The notes under the pieces: model-generated
Seen by the model: only the letters and a program-made list of their open reading frames with translations
Told to the model about the DNA's origin: nothing
Database searches by the model: none
Made by a program: the position numbers and the translations under genes
DNA from: Vallitalea longa
GTDB lineage: Bacteria > Bacillota > Clostridia > Lachnospirales > Vallitaleaceae
Direction: 5' to 3'
NCBI RefSeq assembly: GCF_027923465.1
Contig: NZ_BRLB01000003.1
Location: 186,001 to 250,000, forward strand
Length of the DNA: 64,000 nt
Shown here: positions 37,008 through 45,299 of the stretch, piece after piece
Position numbering within the stretch: the first letter of the stretch is position 1
Layout of the letters: each line of letters begins with the position of its first letter

Positions 37008-38268
37008 ATTCCTAAAAAAAGAATCTGTTAAGCAATTCGCGATTAGTAATATCGTATCTATCATTTTTATTGCACTTTCACTTATTGGTATGTTGTTATC
37101 AGAGCTTGGTTCAGTATATATTTTTAACGAACTGATAAACAGAATATCAAGAAATTCATTTTTGGTGTTATCATTATTAATACCTATTCTTGCAGGACTT
37201 GGTCTTAACTTCGGATTGGTTATTGGTGCTATGGCAGGTCAATTATCTATTATAGCTGTTACTTATTGGCAAGTAGATGGAATATTAGGATTCCTTTTAT
37301 GTATAGTGTTGGCATTACCTATTGGTATTTTATTCGGATATCTGACTGGAAGATTGTTCAATGCAACAAAAGGACAAGAAATGATTGCTGGGCTTATAGT
37401 AAGCTTTTTTGCAAATGGATTGTATCAGTTTTTACTTCTTGTTATGGTAGGTACCGTTATCCCTATGAAGGATAGTATTATGATTAAGCCAGATGGGATA
37501 GGACTTAGGAATACTATAGCACTGAATGGAGTTAATGGTGATGGAGGCATTAAATATGCATTGGATGGTATCTTTAGATTGAATCTATTTTACTTCATTA
37601 TCATTTTAGCTATATTATTGTTAATTTATTCTATATATCAGATAATGAATCTAAACAGAAATATAAAGCTAAAAAAACCAAGGGAAACTTATATAGGTTA
37701 TACGGCAGTAAGTTTAGGTTTGATTGTTATCAGTGTAGTAACATTAGTGAGTGACAGTATGTTTAAAAATCTAAAAATACCTCTTGTAACATGGATTGTT
37801 ATAGCTCTACTTTGCTTATTTAATAGACTCATCATGAAAACTAAGCTAGGGCAGAATTTTAGGACAGTAGGTCATAGTCAGCATATTGCCAAAGTTGCTG
37901 GTATTAATGTGAATAGAACAAGAATACAAGCGGTAATAATTTCAACTGTACTTGCTGCATGGGGGCAGATAATATTCTTACAGAACATAGGTACAATGAA
38001 TACATATGGTAGTCATATGCAGGTGGCAATGTTCTCTATAGCTGCAATTCTAATAGGTGGAGCTTCCGTTAGCAATGCCAAGATTAGTCATGCGATTACA
38101 GGTGTCATATTGTTCCACATGATATTCATTGTATCACCTACAGCAGGTAAAGCAATATTTGGTGATGCGCAGATTGGAGAATTTTTCAGAGCATTTGTAG
38201 TATATGGTGTTATAGGTATATCACTTGCATTGCATGCTTGGAAAAAATATAAGTTGAGTAAGATGTGA
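36997..38268 (+). CDS. ABC permease (BPD_transp_2 family), second
   Basis: A 423-residue permease overlapping the first by 11 bases, with AAAGGAGG before ATG. It shows the same conserved loop (GHSQHIAKVAGINVNRTRIQAVIISTVLAAWGQ) and IGGASVSNAKISHAITG block. An extra segment around residues 205-245 (LLIYSIYQIMNLNRN..KKPRETYIGYTAVSLGLI) makes it longer than its partner. Two different permeases plus a fused ATPase is the arrangement of nucleoside-type importers. Confidence 0.9.
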   Translation: MLTKFLKKESVKQFAISNIVSIIFIALSLIGMLLSELGSVYIFNELINRISRNSFLVLSLLIPILAGLGLNFGLVIGAMAGQLSIIAVTYWQVDGILGFLLCIVLALPIGILFGYLTGRLFNATKGQEMIAGLIVSFFANGLYQFLLLVMVGTVIPMKDSIMIKPDGIGLRNTIALNGVNGDGGIKYALDGIFRLNLFYFIIILAILLLIYSIYQIMNLNRNIKLKKPRETYIGYTAVSLGLIVISVVTLVSDSMFKNLKIPLVTWIVIALLCLFNRLIMKTKLGQNFRTVGHSQHIAKVAGINVNRTRIQAVIISTVLAAWGQIIFLQNIGTMNTYGSHMQVAMFSIAAILIGGASVSNAKISHAITGVILFHMIFIVSPTAGKAIFGDAQIGEFFRAFVVYGVIGISLALHAWKKYKLSKM

Positions 38269-38326
38269 AAATAAGACAAAAATAAATTGGAGAATTTTGA
38301 TTTAATACTTTAATGATTGATATGAT

Positions 38327-38359
38327 AAGACGGCTATGGTTTATAAGTATAGCCGTCTT
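38327..38359. terminator. Bidirectional terminator between convergent genes
   Basis: AAGACGGCTAT pairs perfectly with ATAGCCGTCTT around an 11-base loop, with AATTTT on the plus side. It ends the importer operon and touches the stop codon of the minus-strand gene that follows. Confidence 0.85.
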
Positions 38360-38597
38360 AATTTTGGGTATTATAATCACATTTTTCGTCAGTATAATCA
38401 ATGACTATTTTTTTGCATTCTCTGCAAAGATATGCAATAACTGCACAGCCTTTAATCATGGTTGATTCTGATAATACAATTGATTCTTTACGTCCATGAG
38501 CACTTCCGAAAAGATGTTTTTTCTTATCCCAAGATATTTCGTATGGACTTTGAATAACGCCTTGCTCCATTTCTTTACCACAATATGGACATTTCAT
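38358..38597 (-). CDS. Small zinc-ribbon protein (DUF6487-like)
   Basis: A 79-residue protein with a zinc-ribbon pair, CPYCGKEM at the N-terminus and CRECKK near residue 62, as in small DUF6487/PF20097 proteins. The middle part (IQSPYEISWDKKKH) is typical of that family. The ATG at 38597 is preferred because AAGGA lies 12 bases upstream; the ATG at 38609 touches the ribosome site. Function unknown; probably cytoplasmic. Confidence 0.75.
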   Translation of the reverse strand: MKCPYCGKEMEQGVIQSPYEISWDKKKHLFGSAHGRKESIVLSESTMIKGCAVIAYLCRECKKIVIDYTDEKCDYNTQN

Positions 38598-38761
38598 AAT
38601 TAAAATCATTCCTTATACTATATAAATTTTTATGTAGAATATATTTTATATTATAACAAATATTGGAGTGTAAATATATATTAAATTATAATAAACTACA
38701 ATTAATCAATAGCTTAAAAACTAGATATAAAATCAATCAAAAGTAAAATGGTGACATGAAA

Positions 38762-38817
38762 AGAGCTGTCTTACTATAGTTCCTTACTCTAATGTAAGAA
38801 AATTATAAGACAGCTCT
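38762..38817 (-). terminator. Terminator of fxsA
   Basis: AGAGCTGTCTTA and TAAGACAGCTCT form a strong stem 4 bases after the fxsA stop; on the minus strand the stem is followed by a short T-run. Its arms resemble the hairpins at 34201 and 52575. Confidence 0.8.
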
Positions 38818-38821
38818 CATT

Positions 38822-39232
38822 TTAAAATCTATCTGATGTATAAAAATTAATACTCCCTGTTTCAAATTTTTTTAAAAAATATTTCTTTATGAAATTCACA
38901 TAAATGGTTCTAGTTAATGGAAAGAGTAAGCTGAATCCGAATAGGTCTGTAATAATTCCTGGAGTAACCAATAATATTCCACCTATTAGAACACATAAAC
39001 CATGCATTAATTCATTTCCAGGCATATGTCCGTTATTGCTCTCATATTGAATGTTTTTGATAACCGCTCTACCTTGATGTTTGGCAAAGTATGCACCGAT
39101 TATACCAGTAATGACGATAATTAGTAATGTAATACCAGCAGATGTTACATTAGCTAGTTTCAGTAGTATATACAATTCAACGAATGGTACAATAGTAAAT
39201 AGTAATAACAATTTTCCAAAAGTTAATTTCAT
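38822..39232 (-). CDS. fxsA: FxsA family membrane protein
   Basis: A 136-residue FxsA protein: FTIVPFVELYILLKLA, a glycine-rich second segment ITLLIIVITGIIGAYFAKHQG, and the signature LCVLIGGILLVTPGIITDLFGFSLLFPLTR. Three to four membrane segments. FxsA overexpression relieves phage T7 exclusion by the F plasmid in E. coli; its normal role is unclear. GAGGGG precedes ATG on the minus strand. A housekeeping-like gene unrelated to its neighbours. Confidence 0.92.
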   Translation of the reverse strand: MKLTFGKLLLLFTIVPFVELYILLKLANVTSAGITLLIIVITGIIGAYFAKHQGRAVIKNIQYESNNGHMPGNELMHGLCVLIGGILLVTPGIITDLFGFSLLFPLTRTIYVNFIKKYFLKKFETGSINFYTSDRF

Positions 39233-39310
39233 TATGCACCCCTCTTTTCTTTAATAAGTATATCCTAAAATAATGAACATAATATGAATAAATATTGAAT
39301 CCTTTATTAA

Positions 39311-40135
39311 TTAAGGTAATATAATCAATTTCCTATATTCAGAAGGTGTAACTGATAATTTTTTTTTAAAAGATTTAGTAAAATAAAATTGATTACAAAA
39401 ACCAAGTTTATCAGAAATCTCTTTAATGCTCAATTCTGTTCCCTTAAGTAAACTGCATGCTTCATCTAATCTTAATTTCAATATATACTGTCTAGGTGTT
39501 ATATTGAAATTTTTTTTGAATAATCGTAAAAAATATGTAGGATTAAGATATACTTGTTCTGCAATCTCTTCAAGACTTATTGATTCGGTATAATTATTGT
39601 TGATAAAATCTATTGTGGGTTTTAATTTTTCATATTCACCAAATGAGATTTTACTTATTTTCTTTTTTTGATTTTCTATCATATCAGAGATCAATAATAG
39701 AATACAAGATGTTACATACATGGAAGTTGCAAGTGGAGCAGTTTTGATTATATTGTTTTTAACGTTATCATCATTATTAAATAAACTCAAAATATGTGTG
39801 AAATTAATATTATCAAGTAATTGATTATTATGTTTCCAGTTATATACAGGAGATATACAATCTAATATTTTATTAAAAAAAAGAGAATATGGTTGGAAGT
39901 GAATCCAATAAACGTCCATATGAGAATAACATATTTGTTCTTGTAATTTATATCCATTAATGAAATAGACATTATTTTCTTTTAATTCATATTGTTGATC
40001 ATTTATGATAAGTTTAGCTTCGCCTTCTGTGGTAAAATAGATTTTATAACAATTATCATTTGTTACTTGCGAGCTCCAATCTGGCAGACAATTATTAAAA
40101 CCTCCATTAAGTAATTTTATATTAAAATTATCCAA
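39311..40135 (-). CDS. AraC-family regulator divergent from URO-D-like gene
   Basis: A 274-residue AraC-type protein: N-terminal cupin (YKIYFTTEGEAKLIINDQQYELKENNVYFINGYKLQEQ) and C-terminal two helix-turn-helices at about residues 175-270 (ISLEEIAEQVYLNPTYFLRLFKKNFNITPRQYILKLRLDEAC, then IKEISDKLGFCNQFYFTKSFKKKLSVTPSEYRK). It is divergently arranged with the URO-D-like gene at 40283 and likely controls it. The 147-base region between them has two ATGTCAAT..TTAT repeats and a small palindrome. Confidence 0.9.
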   Translation of the reverse strand: MDNFNIKLLNGGFNNCLPDWSSQVTNDNCYKIYFTTEGEAKLIINDQQYELKENNVYFINGYKLQEQICYSHMDVYWIHFQPYSLFFNKILDCISPVYNWKHNNQLLDNINFTHILSLFNNDDNVKNNIIKTAPLATSMYVTSCILLLISDMIENQKKKISKISFGEYEKLKPTIDFINNNYTESISLEEIAEQVYLNPTYFLRLFKKNFNITPRQYILKLRLDEACSLLKGTELSIKEISDKLGFCNQFYFTKSFKKKLSVTPSEYRKLIILP

Positions 40136-40177
40136 TAATCTCAGCCCCTTAAGTAAAAGTAAATAATATATATATTT

Positions 40178-40258
40178 ATGTCAATTTTATTAATACACAT
40201 ATGATGGTATATAAGATACTATTAGTATAGATAATAAATTAATTGATGTCAATATTAT
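40178..40258. promoter_or_regulatory. Divergent control region with repeats
   Basis: ATGTCAATTTTAT (40178-40190) and ATGTCAATATTAT (40246-40258) are same-orientation repeats with one difference, each lying close to one of the two divergent start codons. Between them ATACTATTAGTAT (40216-40228) is a perfect inverted repeat with a one-base centre. These are candidate sites for the AraC regulator. Confidence 0.45.
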
Positions 40259-40282
40259 ATATATTAATTAGGAGGAGATTTT

Positions 40283-41587
40283 ATGTTACATGATCCAAGT
40301 CATCATACTATGCCACCTGTTGCAAAAGAAATTATATTAAACAAGAAAGATATTGAGATATTAAGAAGATTAGGTGCAAAGATTGCTGAAATAGCTTCTT
40401 TACCTATACATAAGGAGAAAGCAGATTTATGGACTAAATTGAATGATTTAAATTCTTCAAAACCTATGGTATGGATTAATGAGATACCTTGGCATGAAAT
40501 GAATGTTAATGATGAATTAACATTACTATGTGAACATGAATGGGCAAGGGATCTTGAAGATACTCTTAGAAAAACTATTTATAAGTGGAATCATATGCCA
40601 GGAGATATGATTGTTAATCCATATATTGAATGTCCATTAGTCATTCACAGTACTGATTTCGGAATTAAAGAAGAAACAGATGTGGTTAAGACAGATGAAG
40701 ACAGTGAAATATATTCAAGGCACTTCAAGATACAGATAAAAGAGCCTGCTGACATTGAAAAAATCAAATTGCCTAAGATAACACATAATGAAAAAGCTAC
40801 TGAATACGCTTATCAAGCTATGTGTAATATATTTGAAGGTATAATCCCTGTCAAGAAAGTAGGACAGACTCATATATGGTTTACCCCTTGGGATTATCTA
40901 ATTAGATGGTGGGGTGTGCAAGAAGCCATGATGGATCTGGTTATGAGACCTAATATGGTTCATGATGCAGTTGATAAGATGGTAGATGCATGGATGATTG
41001 AATTAGATCAATTTATAGAACAGAATCTGTTATCGCTTGATTGTAATAATACTAGAATAGGTTCAGGGGGGTATGGTTACATAAGCGATTTGCCAGGCAA
41101 GAATTATGACCCTGATTATATTAAGCCTCATAATATGTGGGGATGTTCTAATGCACAGATTTTTAGTGAAGTATCTCCTTCTATGCATTGGGAATTTGCT
41201 ATAGAACATGATATGAGATGGTTAAAAAGATGGGGACACACTTATTATGGATGTTGTGAACCTCTTGATAGAAAAATGGACATATTAAGGAAAATTCCTA
41301 ATCTAAGGAAAATATCTGTAAGTCCATGGTGCAACATAGAAAGAATCATTAATAACGTTCAAAGGGATTATGTTATGAGCAGAAAAGTTAATCCAGCTAT
41401 ATTTGTAGACAATAATTGGTCTGAAAAACAAGCTGAGAAGGAAATTAGAGAATTCATGGATATGACAGAAAGAAAATGTCATGTGGAATTGATAATGAAA
41501 GATATATCTACGGTCAACTATCATCCTGAAAGATTATGGAAATGGGAAAAAATTGCTATGAAGCTTGCAGAAGAATATTGTAACTAG
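40283..41587 (+). CDS. Uroporphyrinogen decarboxylase (URO-D) superfamily protein
   Basis: A 434-residue TIM-barrel protein of the URO-D/MtaA superfamily; true URO-D enzymes are near 350 residues. A metal-site-like segment HTYYGCCEPLDRK (His319, Cys324, Cys325) replaces the usual HxCG of the methyltransferase branch. Tryptophans are unusually frequent (WIWFTPWDYLIRWWG-like segments). It is not part of a haem operon. Members outside haem synthesis often are corrinoid-linked methyltransferases or unknown. It is separated from three further paralogues by a two-component system. GGAGGAG precedes ATG. Function unknown; a sugar or methylated-compound role is inference from context. Confidence 0.8.
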   Translation: MLHDPSHHTMPPVAKEIILNKKDIEILRRLGAKIAEIASLPIHKEKADLWTKLNDLNSSKPMVWINEIPWHEMNVNDELTLLCEHEWARDLEDTLRKTIYKWNHMPGDMIVNPYIECPLVIHSTDFGIKEETDVVKTDEDSEIYSRHFKIQIKEPADIEKIKLPKITHNEKATEYAYQAMCNIFEGIIPVKKVGQTHIWFTPWDYLIRWWGVQEAMMDLVMRPNMVHDAVDKMVDAWMIELDQFIEQNLLSLDCNNTRIGSGGYGYISDLPGKNYDPDYIKPHNMWGCSNAQIFSEVSPSMHWEFAIEHDMRWLKRWGHTYYGCCEPLDRKMDILRKIPNLRKISVSPWCNIERIINNVQRDYVMSRKVNPAIFVDNNWSEKQAEKEIREFMDMTERKCHVELIMKDISTVNYHPERLWKWEKIAMKLAEEYCN

Positions 41588-41623
41588 AGCATTTGGTTGT
41601 TAGTAAAAGATAAAGTAAAGTTT

Positions 41624-41665
41624 TGTTATACCTATTGAAATGAATTATATTTTATAGGTATAACA
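41624..41665. terminator. Hairpin between convergent genes
   Basis: TGTTATACCTA pairs perfectly with TAGGTATAACA around a 20-base loop, between the URO-D-like gene and the minus-strand histidine kinase. T-rich flanks on both strands suggest use in both directions. Confidence 0.75.
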
Positions 41666-41676
41666 ATTTCAATTGG

Positions 41677-43485
41677 CTATTCAATTATCAATGGTAGATC
41701 AATATATACTTTTGTACCCACTGAAATGGTGCTTTCATATCTAAGACCATATTTGCTACCAAAATACAGTTTGATCCTTTCATTGACATTATGTACACCT
41801 ATACCTGAACTAAGATGATTGTCATTAGTATATGATTTAGATAAAATTCTATCACATGTTTCATTATCCATACCTATACCGTCATCAGTAATAGTTATTA
41901 ATAACTCGTTATTGATTATAGAACAATCAATATCAATATAGCCTTTTCCTCTTTTGTTTTTTATGCCATGATAAATAGAATTTTCTACTATAGGTTGTAA
42001 GATTAGTTTTATAGTTTTATAATTAAATAATTCTGGTTCTATAGAGATTGAATAATCAAATTTATCTACATATCTCATACTTTGAATGAATAAATAATTT
42101 TTTACATGTTCTATTTCTGAGGATAGAGATATGATATCTTTACCTTTGCTAAGACTTATACGAAAGAGTTTCGATAATGATTCAGTCATAGGTACAATAT
42201 TTTCATTTTTACTTTCAGCCATCCAGATTATGGAATCTAAAGTATTATAGAGAAAATGAGGGTTAATCTGAGCTTGTAAAGTTTTTAATTCTAGTTTCCG
42301 TTTTTGTTCTTGATCGGATATTACTTGTTTCATCAATTTTTCGATTTGAGACAACATGCTGTTAAAACTAGATGACAATATACCTATTTCATCATTAGAT
42401 TTAATATTTGATCGTATAGTTAAGTTACCTGCTGTAGCTTCAACCATACATTTTCGTAGACGCAATATAGGTCTGGTAATTGTAGTTGATAATATATAGG
42501 TAATTATAAGGGCTAATATTAGTGATAATATCCCCATGGAGACTATAATGTTTTTTATATGTTTAGCATCTTCTGTTATAGATTTATAAGGTGTTGCGGC
42601 AATTACATGCCAATTAGAGTTGTTCAAATGCTTTGATACGATTTGATATTTTTCGTTGTCAATTGTGTCAGTGAAAATATTCATTTTATCATCTATCAGC
42701 TTAGGCATTAATCTAGTGACATCATTTTGTAGAGAAAATGTTTCATTAGTGTGTGTAGCATTCTGTTCAGGTTGATATATTATTTCTCCTTTATCATTAA
42801 CGATAAATACAAAACCATTTTTATACAAGACATCTGACTCGCAGAATTTATTTAGCTCTGATAGATTGACGGTTATATGGATTACACCTGTTTTTTTTAG
42901 TCCATCATATCTTTGAATTGTTCTGTTAACAGAAAATACTTGTGTTTCTGGGTTAGCGAGATATTCTTGTTTATGAGGACCGTAGATTTTTGGAGTAGTA
43001 CCTGAATCTAAAATGTTTTTATACCAAATTTGATTTTTATAATTATAACTAGTATCAAGTTCTAAATGAGAGCTTTTAAAAACTGACAACTTATCGTTGT
43101 CGAAAATCAAAATAGAATCTATATCGCTTCTGGATGTCAATATATTGGATAAAAATTCTAATGTACGTTGAAAACTATCTGAAGAGTCAATAGTATAATA
43201 GGAGTCATGTTTATTTAGATATTTTTGAACATGTTGATTGTAGGCAATGATATTGGTTATATATTTTAACTGACTAATATATTCGTCTAAATTTACAACA
43301 AGAGATGAAGTCACTTTTTTTGAATAGTTTATATTATTATTTAGTAGTTTATAGTTATATTTGGTGAGAGCAAAAAATAAAGTTGAGCTAGTCAATAAAA
43401 TTATTACTAGAGAAAAAGAGAAAAGTATTTTAGTACGTATACTAATGTATTTTAATCTACTTTCAATTCCATCTTTATGTAACAT
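41677..43485 (-). CDS. YesM-type sensor histidine kinase
   Basis: A 602-residue kinase: membrane segment 1 at residues 20-41, a long extracellular dCache-like sensor to about 310, membrane segment 2 at 312-333, HAMP 334-388, the His_kinase block QAQINPHFLYNTLDSI with phospho-acceptor His410, and the ATP-binding boxes ENSIYHG (501) and DDGIGMD (534). YesM kinases sense extracellular carbohydrates. ATG overlaps the stop of the upstream response regulator (TGATG), with GGAGG inside that gene. The pair probably senses the substrate of the CUT2 importer divergently encoded at 45300. Confidence 0.94.
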   Translation of the reverse strand: MLHKDGIESRLKYISIRTKILFSFSLVIILLTSSTLFFALTKYNYKLLNNNINYSKKVTSSLVVNLDEYISQLKYITNIIAYNQHVQKYLNKHDSYYTIDSSDSFQRTLEFLSNILTSRSDIDSILIFDNDKLSVFKSSHLELDTSYNYKNQIWYKNILDSGTTPKIYGPHKQEYLANPETQVFSVNRTIQRYDGLKKTGVIHITVNLSELNKFCESDVLYKNGFVFIVNDKGEIIYQPEQNATHTNETFSLQNDVTRLMPKLIDDKMNIFTDTIDNEKYQIVSKHLNNSNWHVIAATPYKSITEDAKHIKNIIVSMGILSLILALIITYILSTTITRPILRLRKCMVEATAGNLTIRSNIKSNDEIGILSSSFNSMLSQIEKLMKQVISDQEQKRKLELKTLQAQINPHFLYNTLDSIIWMAESKNENIVPMTESLSKLFRISLSKGKDIISLSSEIEHVKNYLFIQSMRYVDKFDYSISIEPELFNYKTIKLILQPIVENSIYHGIKNKRGKGYIDIDCSIINNELLITITDDGIGMDNETCDRILSKSYTNDNHLSSGIGVHNVNERIKLYFGSKYGLRYESTISVGTKVYIDLPLIIE

Positions 43486-45089
43486 CAGAATTCCTCCATC
43501 GATTTTCTGTAGTCAGTAGGTGATTTCCCAGTATATTTCCTAAAGGATATACTGAAATAATGGGGATTAGAAAATCCTACAAGATGAGCTATTTCATATG
43601 TTTTGAAATTTGTCGTATTCAATAATTCAATAGCTTTATCCATCCGTTTGTTAATTAAGTATGTTTTGAAATTGATTCCAGTTTCCTTTTTAAAAAGGGA
43701 ACTTAGATAAACAGCACTTACTGAAGCATATTCAGCAGCAGAATTAAGTGAAAGTTCTTCATGTTTATAGTTATTATTTATGTAGTTTTTTACTTTTGCG
43801 ATTATATTATAATTACTATTGTTTCTGGTCAAAGCTAATTTTTCTGATGCTTCAATACAGAATGACTGTACATCTGTAATGATTTCATCTATAGTATCAG
43901 ATTTTTCAATAGAATCATATAAAGATACACCTTCTGCCCAGGTTGTACAGGAAATGTCATTGGTTTTGACTAATACTTTCAATATACTGGTTATGATTTC
44001 GATGAATATCAGTTTGATGTTAACCCAAGATAGAGTATCCTTTCTTTTTAATATGTTAGTTATGCTTAGCAGGGTAGTTTTAATATTATTTATGTCACCA
44101 GCTTTAATAGCTTCTAATAAATACCCACTAGAATCGAAGGGATAAAAAAATTCCTGTTGAATATAATCGAGGTCATATATATCATATATATTATTTTTAC
44201 CAATAGTATATTTACATTCAAGTGCTGATAGAGCTTCTGTATATGATGAATATAATTTATAGATCGTGTCAACTGTGATTCCTATTGAAGAGGTTAATGG
44301 TATGTTAAGATGATAGTTGACATTATTCTTGATTACTTGAAGTGTAAGGGATATTATATTTCGGTTTTCTGAAGAACTTATATATGGATTACTGTTGAAA
44401 ACGATAATTATTCTATTATTGTTATCAGAGAAAACGTAGTAATTTTTCCCTATAGTATCATAAATTATATTTTTTACAGCAAAACAATATATCTCTGAAT
44501 CTTTAGGAGGTATATTGTTCAGATCTGGTTCTACAACACATATGGTATAGGGGGCCAATTTAAATTCTATCTTCAACGAATTGAGTCTATCAATTATTCT
44601 ATCATTATTCCCTGGCGTACATATCAACATATTTAAAAGCCTTTCTCTTAATAAAGGAATACTTTGATGTAGTTGGGTTTTCATTTGAGATAGATAATTG
44701 CGATTATTATTTTCAAGATTGATTTCCTTGCATAGCTTAGATATTTTATTATATAAAGTTTTAGCGCCTATGGGTTTCAATATATAATCTTTGACTCCAA
44801 GAGCTATAGCATCTTGAGCCAACTCAAATTCATCATATCCACTTAAAATGACTATATAAGAATTAGGAAGATATTTATTCAACTGTTTAGTTAATTCCAG
44901 ACCATCCATAAATGGCATTTTAATATCTGTTAATACAAGATTAGGTTTTTTATCTAAAGCTATCTCAAGTGCTTGTTCACCGTCTTCTGCTTCATAGACT
45001 TCAGAAAAACCTAGGGAATTCCAATCAATTATAGAACTGATAGAAGAACGTATTAACTTTTCATCATCCACAATTAATAGTTTATACAT
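43485..45089 (-). CDS. YesN-type response regulator with AraC DNA-binding domain
   Basis: A 534-residue regulator: CheY-like receiver at residues 1-120 with Asp55 in LVLTDIKMPF, a long middle region, and an AraC-type double helix-turn-helix at the C-terminus (LSLNSAAEYASVSAVYLSSLFKKETGINFKTYLINKRMDKA, YEIAHLVGFSNPHYFSISFRKYTGKSPTDYRK). A GTG four codons upstream is open, but AAGGTGG lies 8 bases before ATG 45089. It is transcribed divergently from the binding-protein gene at 45300, whose promoter carries tandem repeats likely bound by this protein. Confidence 0.94.
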   Translation of the reverse strand: MYKLLIVDDEKLIRSSISSIIDWNSLGFSEVYEAEDGEQALEIALDKKPNLVLTDIKMPFMDGLELTKQLNKYLPNSYIVILSGYDEFELAQDAIALGVKDYILKPIGAKTLYNKISKLCKEINLENNNRNYLSQMKTQLHQSIPLLRERLLNMLICTPGNNDRIIDRLNSLKIEFKLAPYTICVVEPDLNNIPPKDSEIYCFAVKNIIYDTIGKNYYVFSDNNNRIIIVFNSNPYISSSENRNIISLTLQVIKNNVNYHLNIPLTSSIGITVDTIYKLYSSYTEALSALECKYTIGKNNIYDIYDLDYIQQEFFYPFDSSGYLLEAIKAGDINNIKTTLLSITNILKRKDTLSWVNIKLIFIEIITSILKVLVKTNDISCTTWAEGVSLYDSIEKSDTIDEIITDVQSFCIEASEKLALTRNNSNYNIIAKVKNYINNNYKHEELSLNSAAEYASVSAVYLSSLFKKETGINFKTYLINKRMDKAIELLNTTNFKTYEIAHLVGFSNPHYFSISFRKYTGKSPTDYRKSMEEF

Positions 45090-45174
45090 ATTATGAACCA
45101 CCTTATTGCCTTAATTTAAAAACTAAAAAAAGCTTATCATTATAATGTCAAAAAATCAACATTATTACAGGGAT

Positions 45175-45240
45175 TGTTAAGAAATGGACCAAAACATGTT
45201 AAGAAATTGAATTAACTTATTATTGTAAGCAAATTATAAT
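45175..45240 (+). promoter_or_regulatory. Promoter with tandem direct repeats
   Basis: TGTTAAGAAATGGA (45175-45188) and TGTTAAGAAATTGA (45197-45210) are direct repeats 22 bases apart with one difference. Immediately after them come -35 TTAACT (45212-45217), a 17-base spacer and a perfect -10 TATAAT (45235-45240). Two turns of helix between half-sites ending at the -35 is the classical geometry of an AraC-type activator. Confidence 0.75.
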
Positions 45241-45299
45241 ATATCTATCGCAAGTGATGTGCTAATATTAACAATAATAATGCTTAAGGAGGAGTATAC

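Noticed and set aside
40283-41587. URO-D-like genes as true haem-synthesis hemE
   Set aside because: Lengths, metal-site cysteines and carbohydrate neighbours do not fit hemE, and no other haem genes are near.
41624-41665. Hairpin as part of a CRISPR or mobile-element end
   Set aside because: It is a single inverted repeat between convergent genes, with no repeat array, direct target duplication or transposase nearby.
43819-44145. 108-residue plus-strand ORF inside the YesN-type regulator gene
   Set aside because: Lies opposite a regulator of normal length and has no recognisable domain.
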